NCBI GenBank assembly: GCA_938028845.1
Contig: CALIZJ010000305.1
Span: 1-5,719, forward strand
Length of the DNA: 5,719 nt
Source: an uncultured Blautia sp.
Lineage (GTDB): Bacteria; Bacillota; Clostridia; Lachnospirales; Lachnospiraceae
Reading direction: 5' to 3'
Translations under genes and position numbers: made by a program
Shown here: positions 1-5,367 of the stretch, piece after piece
Layout of the letters: each line of letters starts with the position of its first letter
Position numbering within the stretch: the stretch's first letter is position 1
Notes under the pieces: model-generated
What the model saw: the letters and a program-made list of their open reading frames with translations, nothing else
The model's database searches: none
Told to the model about the DNA's origin: nothing

Positions 1-5
1 AAGGA
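1..5 (+). promoter_or_regulatory. Shine-Dalgarno site for pduT
   Basis: AAGGA lies 10 bases before ATG 16 and only one base before the in-frame GTG at 7. The spacing favours ATG 16. The site may continue to the left beyond the window edge. Confidence 0.6.
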
Positions 6-15
6 CGTGCACAAA

Positions 16-564
16 ATGAGTAAAGCAATCGGAATGATTGAATTTAAAACCACAGCCACTGGTATCACAGCAGCGGATGCCATGGTAAAGACATCTGAGG
101 TGGAGATTGTCGAGGCACAGACCGTATGTCCGGGAAAATATATTGCAATTATTACCGGTGATTTAAGTGCGGTGAAAGCGGCCGTTGACGCTGCAGTTAC
201 CACCTACGAGGATAAATGTATCGACAGCTTTGTGCTGGGAAATCCTCATGAATCCATTTTCCCTGCTATCTATGGAACAACGGCAGTTGAGGAGATAAGC
301 GCATTGGGAATCCTGGAGACATACGATGCTGCATCGATTATCGAAGCTGCAGATCAGGCTGCAAAGACAGCAATCGTAGATCTGATCGAACTTCGTATTG
401 CCAAAGGTATGTGCGGAAAATCCTATATGCTGATCACAGGCGAGGTTTCCGCAGTCGAAGCATCCATAGAGAGGGCGAAAGAGCTTGTTGCGGAAAAAGG
501 CATGTATCTGGATTCTTCCGTTATTGCCCATCCTGACAAGCGTATGATCGATACGATTTTATAA
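16..564 (+). CDS. pduT: Tandem-BMC-domain microcompartment shell protein, PduT-like (Fe-S binding)
   Basis: A 182-residue shell protein with two BMC domains in tandem, roughly residues 3-88 (from AIGMIEF) and 96-180 (from ALGILET). The length matches Salmonella PduT (about 184 aa), and the N-terminus and the CPGK loop align with it without gaps. Such proteins form pseudo-hexameric trimers in the shell facets. Cys38 lies in the CPGK loop (residues 38-41), exactly where Salmonella PduT uses three copies of Cys38 to bind a [4Fe-4S] cluster at the central pore; electron transfer across the shell is the usual proposal. The second domain has an additional Cys133 in the matching loop (MCGK, 132-135). 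The start is ATG 16, with AAGGA at 1-5 ten bases upstream. An in-frame GTG at 7 sits directly against that site and is unlikely to be used. No signal peptide or membrane segment is seen. The gene is complete; the next one starts 49 bases on. Confidence 0.93.
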   Translation: MSKAIGMIEFKTTATGITAADAMVKTSEVEIVEAQTVCPGKYIAIITGDLSAVKAAVDAAVTTYEDKCIDSFVLGNPHESIFPAIYGTTAVEEISALGILETYDAASIIEAADQAAKTAIVDLIELRIAKGMCGKSYMLITGEVSAVEASIERAKELVAEKGMYLDSSVIAHPDKRMIDTIL

Positions 565-600
565 AGTCCTGGCTTTTTAACAGACATAAATGCTCAGCAA

Positions 601-606
601 AGGGGG
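601..606 (+). promoter_or_regulatory. Shine-Dalgarno site fixing the start of the DeoR-type regulator
   Basis: AGGGGG is followed by a 7-base spacer and ATG 614. The upstream in-frame ATG at 590 precedes this site and has no recognisable ribosome site of its own. Starting at 614 also gives the usual DeoR N-terminus, with only a few residues before the first helix. Confidence 0.75.
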
Positions 607-613
607 CAGAAAA

Positions 614-1378
614 ATGCTTGCGTTAGAGAGACGGAATTTAATCCTTGAGAAGCTGCAGACAGAAAAGCGGGTGGTAGTCAGCGAGCTCAGCCAGCTTTAC
701 GATGTATCTGAGGAGACGATCCGCCGGGATTTGGACAAGCTTGAAAAAGAAGGGTTTGCCACGAAGAGCTACGGCGGAGCAGTGATCAACGAAGACATCG
801 GTATTGATTTGCCCTTTAATGTCAGGAAAAATCAAAATGTTGTAGGAAAGCAGAAAATGGCAGAGATCGCCGCTTCCCTGGTACAGGATGGAGATCATCT
901 GTTTTTGGATGCCAGCACTACTGCTGTTTTCATTGCCAAGGCACTCAAGGACAAGGAGCGCCTGACCCTGATTACAAATTCCATAGAGATTCTGATAGAG
1001 CTGTCAGATGTTTCCGGATGGAACATTATTTCCACCGGAGGGACTATGAAAGAGGGATACCTGGCATTTCTAGGCGCAGGGGCCGAAAATGCCATCCGTT
1101 CTTATTATGTGGATAAGGTATTTTTCTCCTGCAAGGCCCTGGACCCTGAACGGGGGATCATGGAATCCCAGGAACCTTTCGGCTCTACGAAAAAGGCGAT
1201 GCTGTCATCCGCACGGAAGAAAATCCTAGTAGTGGACAGCTCAAAATTCGATCAGACTGCCTTTGCAGTTGCCGGAAGCCTCCGGGATGTGGATGTGGTC
1301 GTTACAGATAAATGTCCGGATGAAAGATGGCTTGCCTATTTTCAGGATCTGGGAATTGAATGCAGATATCCTCTTTGA
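614..1378 (+). CDS. DeoR-family transcriptional regulator within the pdu locus
   Basis: A 254-residue regulator of typical DeoR/GlpR family length. Residues 1-57 form the N-terminal winged helix-turn-helix, with the recognition-helix signature VSEETIRRDL (31-40) followed by the wing SYGGA (52-56). Residues about 75-235 match the DeoR C-terminal sensor domain, related to ribose-5-phosphate isomerase: LDASTT (98-103), a TNS segment (121-123), STGGT (140-144), DPERG (177-181) and VDSSKF (207-212). This domain usually binds a phosphorylated sugar or related metabolite, so a fucose- or rhamnose-derived phosphate is a reasonable guess here, but nothing in the sequence fixes the ligand or whether it represses or activates. 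The start is ATG 614, since AGGGGG (601-606) lies 7 bases upstream; an in-frame ATG at 590 lies before that site. The gene sits between pduT and pduQ with short gaps, so it is probably co-transcribed and may be autoregulated. Enterobacterial pdu loci use the unrelated AraC-type PocR. Confidence 0.9.
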   Translation: MLALERRNLILEKLQTEKRVVVSELSQLYDVSEETIRRDLDKLEKEGFATKSYGGAVINEDIGIDLPFNVRKNQNVVGKQKMAEIAASLVQDGDHLFLDASTTAVFIAKALKDKERLTLITNSIEILIELSDVSGWNIISTGGTMKEGYLAFLGAGAENAIRSYYVDKVFFSCKALDPERGIMESQEPFGSTKKAMLSSARKKILVVDSSKFDQTAFAVAGSLRDVDVVVTDKCPDERWLAYFQDLGIECRYPL

Positions 1379-1399
1379 CAGAGAAAAGGAGCACCTGAT

Positions 1400-2551
1400 A
1401 TGAAAACCTTTGAAATGAAAACTGTCATTCATTTTGGGGACAATGCCCTGGAAAGACTGAAAGTCATTCCATATAAGCGGGTTCTGATCATAACGGACCC
1501 ATTCGTTGTCCAGAGCAAAATGATTGATTTAATTACCGCACCTTTAAAAAGTGCAGGAATCGAATACGATATTTTTCACAACGTAGTTCCAGATGCGCCC
1601 GTAGACAAGATTGCAGAAGGAGTGAAGAAGTTCCTTCAGTTCCAGCCGGAGGTGATCGTGGCAGTGGGCGGCGGGTCCGCTATTGACTCTTCTAAGGCGA
1701 TCCGTGAATTTGCCACGAAGATCAACGATTATGGAAAAGTGGGTCTGATCGCTATTCCTACTACCAGCGGAACTGGCTCAGAGGTTACTTCCTTTGCGGT
1801 CGTAAACGACCCGGAGGCAAAAGTAAAATATCCTCTGGTATCTGACAGCCTTACGGCTGATGAAGCAATATTGGATGCAGAACTTGTGAAATCTGTTCCT
1901 CCGGCAATCACAGCGGATACGGGAATGGATGTGTTTACCCACGCCCTGGAATCCTATGTGAGTACGGAGCATAATGAATTTTCTTCTGCTCTGGCAGAAA
2001 AATCCATAGAAATCTGCGGAGTATTTCTTTTACGTGCGTACCTGGACGGCAATGATATGCATGCCCGCCAGAAAATGCATGTGGCTTCCTGTCTTGCAGG
2101 ACTTTCTTTTAATACTGCAGGACTGGGAATTACCCACAGTATGGCTCACCAGCTTGGAGCTATGTTCCATATACCTCACGGAAGGGCAAATGCTATGCTT
2201 CTTCCTCACATCGTGGAGTTTAACGCCAATATCAATAAGCACAGCAAGAGCCAGAAAGAATATCTCCCCGCAGTAAAGAGATACTCAAACATTGCCCACA
2301 TCCTGGGCTTAAGCAATTATAATAAGGTAATGAGTGTTCGTTCTCTGGTAAACTGGATTCAGTTTATGCAGAAGGAAATGAACATTCCTCTGACCATACA
2401 GGAAATCGGAACGATCACGCCGGATGCCTATTTTGCGGCAATCGACAAAATGGCAGACGCAGCCCTTGCGGACACCTGCACGGCAAATAACCCCAGGGTG
2501 CCGACTAAGGAGGATATTATAAAGATCTATACGAAACTGTGGTCATTCTGA
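1400..2551 (+). CDS. pduQ: Iron-containing alcohol dehydrogenase, PduQ-like 1-propanol dehydrogenase
   Basis: A 383-residue group III (iron-activated) alcohol dehydrogenase, close to the usual 370-390 aa. The N-terminal Rossmann-like half carries the NAD-binding segments GGGSAIDSSKAI (90-101) and TTSGTGSEVT (121-130). The C-terminal helical half carries the metal ligands, which by alignment to E. coli FucO are Asp177, His181, His246 and His260, with the conserved His250 between them (HSMAHQLG, 246-253; PHGRANAMLLP, 259-269). All are present, so the enzyme looks functional. In the pdu pathway it reduces propionaldehyde to 1-propanol and regenerates NAD+ for the aldehyde dehydrogenase, probably inside the compartment. 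The family also contains fucO-type lactaldehyde reductases and butanol dehydrogenases; the PduQ call rests on the position between pduT and pduC. The start ATG 1400 follows AAGGAG (1386-1391) by 8 bases and lies 21 bases after the regulator. No encapsulation-peptide-like extension is seen at either end. Confidence 0.88.
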   Translation: MKTFEMKTVIHFGDNALERLKVIPYKRVLIITDPFVVQSKMIDLITAPLKSAGIEYDIFHNVVPDAPVDKIAEGVKKFLQFQPEVIVAVGGGSAIDSSKAIREFATKINDYGKVGLIAIPTTSGTGSEVTSFAVVNDPEAKVKYPLVSDSLTADEAILDAELVKSVPPAITADTGMDVFTHALESYVSTEHNEFSSALAEKSIEICGVFLLRAYLDGNDMHARQKMHVASCLAGLSFNTAGLGITHSMAHQLGAMFHIPHGRANAMLLPHIVEFNANINKHSKSQKEYLPAVKRYSNIAHILGLSNYNKVMSVRSLVNWIQFMQKEMNIPLTIQEIGTITPDAYFAAIDKMADAALADTCTANNPRVPTKEDIIKIYTKLWSF

Positions 2552-2558
2552 TAAGGGA

Positions 2559-2582
2559 AGGGCCAGTAGCAACTGGCTTTTT
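2559..2582 (+). terminator. Intrinsic-terminator-like hairpin between pduQ and pduC
   Basis: A perfect 6-bp stem, GCCAGT (2562-2567) with ACTGGC (2572-2577), closes a 4-base loop AGCA and is followed at once by five T residues (2578-2582). Flanking bases 2559-2561 (AGG) can extend the stem against the first three T by one A-U and two G-U pairs. It lies 10 bases after the pduQ stop and ends 35 bases before the pduC start. Form and position fit a Rho-independent terminator. Because all genes are co-directional and of one pathway, it may act as a partial terminator, an attenuator or an mRNA 3'-end stabiliser that sets the ratio of upstream and dehydratase transcripts. Confidence 0.7.
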
Positions 2583-2590
2583 CTGCACAT

Positions 2591-2608
2591 AAAAGCTTTT
2601 CAAAAAAG
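2591..2608 (+). repeat. AAAAG/CTTTT palindrome and overlapping inverted repeat before pduC
   Basis: A perfect 10-bp palindrome AAAAGCTTTT (2591-2600) is followed after three bases by another AAAAG (2604-2608) that overlaps the pduC ribosome site. CTTTT (2596-2600) can therefore pair in RNA with the AAAAG of the ribosome site over a 3-base loop, or the palindrome could serve as a protein-binding site on DNA. The stem is short and A/U-rich, so function is uncertain. Confidence 0.35.
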
Positions 2609-2609
2609 G
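2604..2609 (+). promoter_or_regulatory. Modest Shine-Dalgarno site for pduC
   Basis: AAAAGG followed by TAG lies 8 bases before ATG 2618. It is weaker than the AGGAGG before pduD, although pduC encodes the catalytic subunit. Confidence 0.55.
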
Positions 2610-2617
2610 TAGATATT

Positions 2618-4282
2618 ATGAAAAGATCAAAGAGAATAGAGGTTTTGGACCAGCGTGCGGTCAATAAAGACGGTTTTATCGATGAATGGCCGGAGATGGG
2701 GTTTGTGGCAATGCACAGCCCTTATGATCCGAAACCTTCCATAAAAGTAGAAAACGGAATCATAACAGAACTGGATGGAAAAAAACGGGAGGATTTTGAC
2801 TTCCTGGATCAGTTTATTGCAGACTACGCCATCCGCATTGACAGGGCGGAGAGCTCCATGGCAATCTCTTCTTTGGAGATTGCAAGGAAGATCGTGGATA
2901 TTACTACGACCAGAAAAGAGATTCTGGAGATCGTATCCGGTATTACCCCTGCAAAGATGGTGGAAGTGATCAATTATCTGAATGTAGTGGAACTGATGAT
3001 GGGAATGCAGAAAATGCGTGCCAGAAGAGTTCCGGGAAACCAGGCGCATATTACGAACCTGAAAGATGATCCGGTACAGATCGCTGCGGACGCAGCAGAA
3101 GGAGCTCTTCGCGGATTCAGTGAAGAAGAGACCACCATGGGTGTGGCAAGGTATGCTCCTTTTAGTGCCATCGCTCTTTTGATCGGTGCACAGGTGGGAC
3201 GCCCCGGTGTGCTTACCCAGTGTTCAGCAGAGGAAGCTACAGAACTGGAGCTTGGAATCCGCGGTCTGACTACCTATGCAGAGACGCTTTCTGTATATGG
3301 TACGGAAAAAGTCTTTATAGACGGAGACGACACCCCGTATTCTAAGGCGTTTTTAAATTCCGCTTACGCATCCAGAGGTTTAAAAGTACGTTTTACATCA
3401 GGTTCCGGCTCGGAAGTCCTGATGGGAAGCAGTGAGATGAAATCCATGCTTTATCTGGAATGCAGATGCCTTTATGTAACAAAAGGCGCCGGCAGCCAGG
3501 GAATCCAGAATGGGTCCGTAAGCTGTGTGGGCGTGACGGCAAGCGTTCCGGCAGGAATCCGTGAGATCATAGGAGAAAATCTTGTGGCAGCCCTTCTGGG
3601 ACTGGAATGTGCTTCTTCCAATGACCAGAGCTTCTCTAATTCTGATATGAGAAGAACTGCAAGGACCATGCTCCAGTTTATGCCGGGAACAGACTTTATC
3701 TTTTCCGGTTATGCTGCAGAACCGAACTATGACAATATGTTCGCAGGTTCCAATTTTGACGCAGAGGATTTCGATGACTATAATGTGATCCAGAGAGATA
3801 TGCAGGTGGACGGAGGTCTTCGCCCGGTTACAGAGGAAGAAGTTATCCGGGTGCGCCGTGAAGCAGGGAAGGCAGTACAGGCAGTGTTTAAATATCTCGG
3901 CCTTACAGAAATCACCGATGAACAGGTGGAAGCCGTTACCTATGCCCATGGAAGCAAAGACACCTTAAAAAGAGATGTTGCGGCAGATTTGATGTCTGCG
4001 GACGATCTGATGAAACGGGGAATTACAGGAATCGATGTGGTGAAAGCCCTTGCAGAAAGCGGATTCCCCAAACTTGCAGAAAATATCCTGAACATGTTAA
4101 AGCAGAGAGTAATCGGAGATTATATGCATACGGCGGCAATCCTGGATGAGAATTTCCAGGTAATGTCAGGCGTAAATACGCCCAACGACTACATGGGACC
4201 GGGAACGGGATACCGTGTGGACGGCAAGCGTTGGGAGGAGATCAAAGCGATCCCTCACAGGATCAATGTAAACGAATTTTAG
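2618..4282 (+). CDS. pduC: Coenzyme B12-dependent propanediol dehydratase, large (catalytic) subunit
   Basis: A 554-residue protein, the same size as Klebsiella/Salmonella PduC, aligning from end to end. It forms the TIM-barrel catalytic subunit of diol dehydratase, which turns 1,2-propanediol into propionaldehyde by adenosylcobalamin radical chemistry. Relative to K. oxytoca, residues are shifted by one, and all active-site positions I could map are kept: Gln142, His144, Glu171, Glu206, Glu222, Gln297, Asp336 and Ser363. Signature stretches include MQKMRARR (130-137), AADAAEGA (156-163), RYAPF (178-182), FTSGSGSEV (259-267), CASSNDQ (331-337), DMRRTAR (343-349), PNYDNMFAGSN (369-379) and TYAHGSKD (441-448). 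Glycerol dehydratase large subunits are close relatives; the compartment context favours propanediol. No signal or membrane segment is present. pduC leads the C-D-E-G block, with a terminator-like hairpin just upstream, and its stop overlaps the ribosome site of pduD. Confidence 0.96.
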   Translation: MKRSKRIEVLDQRAVNKDGFIDEWPEMGFVAMHSPYDPKPSIKVENGIITELDGKKREDFDFLDQFIADYAIRIDRAESSMAISSLEIARKIVDITTTRKEILEIVSGITPAKMVEVINYLNVVELMMGMQKMRARRVPGNQAHITNLKDDPVQIAADAAEGALRGFSEEETTMGVARYAPFSAIALLIGAQVGRPGVLTQCSAEEATELELGIRGLTTYAETLSVYGTEKVFIDGDDTPYSKAFLNSAYASRGLKVRFTSGSGSEVLMGSSEMKSMLYLECRCLYVTKGAGSQGIQNGSVSCVGVTASVPAGIREIIGENLVAALLGLECASSNDQSFSNSDMRRTARTMLQFMPGTDFIFSGYAAEPNYDNMFAGSNFDAEDFDDYNVIQRDMQVDGGLRPVTEEEVIRVRREAGKAVQAVFKYLGLTEITDEQVEAVTYAHGSKDTLKRDVAADLMSADDLMKRGITGIDVVKALAESGFPKLAENILNMLKQRVIGDYMHTAAILDENFQVMSGVNTPNDYMGPGTGYRVDGKRWEEIKAIPHRINVNEF

Positions 4283-4286
4283 GAGG
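4281..4286 (+). promoter_or_regulatory. Strong Shine-Dalgarno site for pduD, overlapping the pduC stop
   Basis: A consensus AGGAGG shares two bases with the pduC TAG stop (4280-4282) and lies 8 bases before ATG 4295. This supports translational coupling of the large and medium subunits. The nearer ATG at 4288 is out of frame with pduD and only two bases from the site. Confidence 0.8.
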
Positions 4287-4294
4287 TATGTGCC

Positions 4295-4357
4295 ATGGAA
4301 GTAAATGAACAACTGATACAGGCCATTACAAAAGCAGTTGTGGAACAGCTGCAGAAA
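4295..4357 (+). other. Predicted encapsulation peptide of PduD (residues 1-21)
   Basis: The encoded start MEVNEQLIQAITKAVVEQLQ shows i/i+4 spacing of hydrophobic residues with charged or polar residues between, followed by a Gly/Pro/Ala/Ser linker. This is the usual design of microcompartment-targeting helices and aligns with the functional targeting segment of Salmonella PduD (MEINEKLLRQIIEDVL). The role here is inferred by homology. Confidence 0.75.
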
Positions 4358-4975
4358 AATGGTTTGCCGGCCAAGGCACCGTCTTCCGCTTCGGGAACTG
4401 CGAGCCTGGCAGGAAAGACACGGATGCGTCCGAAACATTCCTACAAAGGGGCACAGAAAGCTGCCCAGGGAACGGACCCCAAGGAAGTGGTCATCGGCGT
4501 AGGCGCTGCCTTCCAGACGGAGATCAACTCCACCATAAATGGAATCCCTCTTGACCAGGTTCTGGAAAACTTAAAAGCCGGAATCGAAGAGGAAGGAATG
4601 GTTTCCAGAGTGGTAAAGGTACTGGATACTTCGGATGTGGCTTTTATGGGCCTTCAGGCAGCCAAGCTTTCCGGGTCTGGTATCGGCATCGGACTGCAGT
4701 CAAAAGGAACCACAGTGATCCACCAAAAGGATCTTTACCCACTTTCTAACCTGGAACTGTTTCCGCAGGCACCGCTTATGGATTTGGACACCTACCGCAA
4801 GGTGGGACAAAACGCGGCAAAATATGTGAAAGGGGAGAAGGTAACTCCTGTGGAGTGTACCAATGACCCTATGGTGCGTGCGAAGTATCAGGTAAAAGCG
4901 GCACTGATGCATATTATTGAGACAGAGCAGCTTGACCCGGATATGGGAATGATCGTATGGGAGGGCGCAAGATGA
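4295..4975 (+). CDS. pduD: Propanediol dehydratase, medium subunit
   Basis: A 226-residue medium (beta) subunit of B12-dependent diol dehydratase, close to Salmonella PduD (about 224 aa). The conserved core, from about residue 63 to 212, helps bind the cobalamin: VGAAF (69-73), GIEEEG (96-101), SDVAF (113-117), SGSGIGIGLQSKGTT (126-140), VIHQ (141-144), PLSNLELFPQAPL (149-161) and NDPMVRAKYQ (190-199). Residues 1-21 form a predicted amphipathic helix with hydrophobic positions Leu7, Ile8, Ile11, Val15 and Leu19. Residues about 22-62 are a linker rich in Ala, Ser, Lys and Arg. In Salmonella the matching N-terminal segment targets the dehydratase into the compartment. The gene is 12 bases after pduC, and its stop overlaps the pduE start as ATGA (4972-4975). 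The presence of the extension separates it from classical glycerol dehydratase medium subunits, which lack it. Confidence 0.94.
   Translation: MEVNEQLIQAITKAVVEQLQKNGLPAKAPSSASGTASLAGKTRMRPKHSYKGAQKAAQGTDPKEVVIGVGAAFQTEINSTINGIPLDQVLENLKAGIEEEGMVSRVVKVLDTSDVAFMGLQAAKLSGSGIGIGLQSKGTTVIHQKDLYPLSNLELFPQAPLMDLDTYRKVGQNAAKYVKGEKVTPVECTNDPMVRAKYQVKAALMHIIETEQLDPDMGMIVWEGAR
4960..4964 (+). promoter_or_regulatory. Shine-Dalgarno site fixing the pduE start
   Basis: GGAGG, inside the last codons of pduD, lies 7 bases before ATG 4972. An in-frame ATG at 4957 lies upstream of this site and would add only five residues, so 4972 is the better start. Confidence 0.75.
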
Positions 4976-5367
4976 GCAACTATCCATTAGGGCAGCATGA
5001 AGCGGATACCATTACATCTAAGACCGGGAAAAAGCTTTCCCAGATTACTCTGGATGAAGTGAAACGCGGAAATGTAACTGCCGAAGATATAAAAATATCA
5101 GCAGAAATGCTGAAACGTCAGGGACAGGTGGCAGCCGAGGCAGACAACCCCCAGATGGAAGCAAATTTCCAGAGGGCGTCAGAGCTTGTAAATGTTCCGG
5201 ACGATGTAATCTTAAATATGTACAATAAGCTTCGCCCCAACCGTTCCACAAAGCAGGAATTGCTGCTTATGGCAAAAGAACTGTTGGAAAAGTACCAGGC
5301 GCCTCATTGTGCGAAACTGGTGCTGGAAGCTGCTGAAATATACGAAAAAAGGGGAATTCTTCTTTGA
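4972..5367 (+). CDS. pduE: Propanediol dehydratase, small subunit (short form)
   Basis: A 131-residue small (gamma) subunit of B12-dependent diol dehydratase. Family motifs are YPL near the N-terminus (4-6), ITLDEV (25-30), ISAEMLKRQ (42-50), NFQRASELVNVPDD (65-78) and YNKLRPNRSTKQEL (84-97). It completes the (alpha-beta-gamma)2 enzyme with PduC and PduD. Salmonella PduE is about 173 residues with an N-terminal extension of about 40; here the protein begins directly at the core, as in glycerol dehydratase small subunits (about 141 aa). No missing extension is encoded upstream in frame, because the sequence there is the pduD C-terminus in another frame and an in-frame ATG at 4957 adds just five residues. 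The start overlaps the pduD stop as ATGA, and the stop overlaps the pduG start as TTGA (5364-5367), so translation of D, E and G is probably coupled. Confidence 0.93.
   Translation: MSNYPLGQHEADTITSKTGKKLSQITLDEVKRGNVTAEDIKISAEMLKRQGQVAAEADNPQMEANFQRASELVNVPDDVILNMYNKLRPNRSTKQELLLMAKELLEKYQAPHCAKLVLEAAEIYEKRGILL
5350..5354 (+). promoter_or_regulatory. Shine-Dalgarno site for pduG
   Basis: AGGGG, inside the 3' end of pduE, lies 9 bases before TTG 5364. It supports TTG as the initiator; no ATG or GTG occurs in this frame close by, the first in-frame ATG being at residue 36. Confidence 0.65.

Noticed and set aside
7..15. GTG at 7 as an in-frame alternative start of pduT
   Set aside because: It sits one base after the AAGGA site, too close for initiation, and ATG 16 gives an N-terminus that aligns exactly with PduT (MSxAIG).
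590..613. ATG at 590 as the start of the DeoR-type regulator
   Set aside because: The good ribosome site AGGGGG lies downstream of it, and the eight extra residues fall outside the family N-terminus.
565..613. Possible terminator between pduT and the regulator (AAAG...CTTTTT around 563-577)
   Set aside because: The stem is only about four A/T-rich pairs, far weaker than the hairpin after pduQ, and part of it overlaps the stop codon.
2559..2582. EutV/ANTAR-type dual-hairpin antitermination site
   Set aside because: Only one hairpin is present, and opening its top pair gives a loop (TAGCAA) without the conserved A at position 1 and G at position 4.
2583..2617. Promoter for pduCDEG between the hairpin and the pduC start
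   Set aside because: AT-rich words such as CATAAA and TATTAT resemble a -10 box, but none has a TTGACA-like box at 16-18 bases, and TATTAT overlaps the start codon.
2627..3049. Minus-strand open frame of about 140 codons opposite the pduC 5' part
   Set aside because: It is antisense to conserved coding sequence, with no recognisable domain or supporting neighbour.
3398..3949. Long open frame on the minus strand inside pduC (about 183 codons)
   Set aside because: It is fully antisense to the strongly conserved pduC, matches no family I know, is rich in Cys and His as antisense shadows often are, and has no matching context on the minus strand.
4957..4971. ATG at 4957 as the start of pduE
   Set aside because: The GGAGG site lies after it, and ATG 4972 has correct spacing and an ATGA overlap with pduD.
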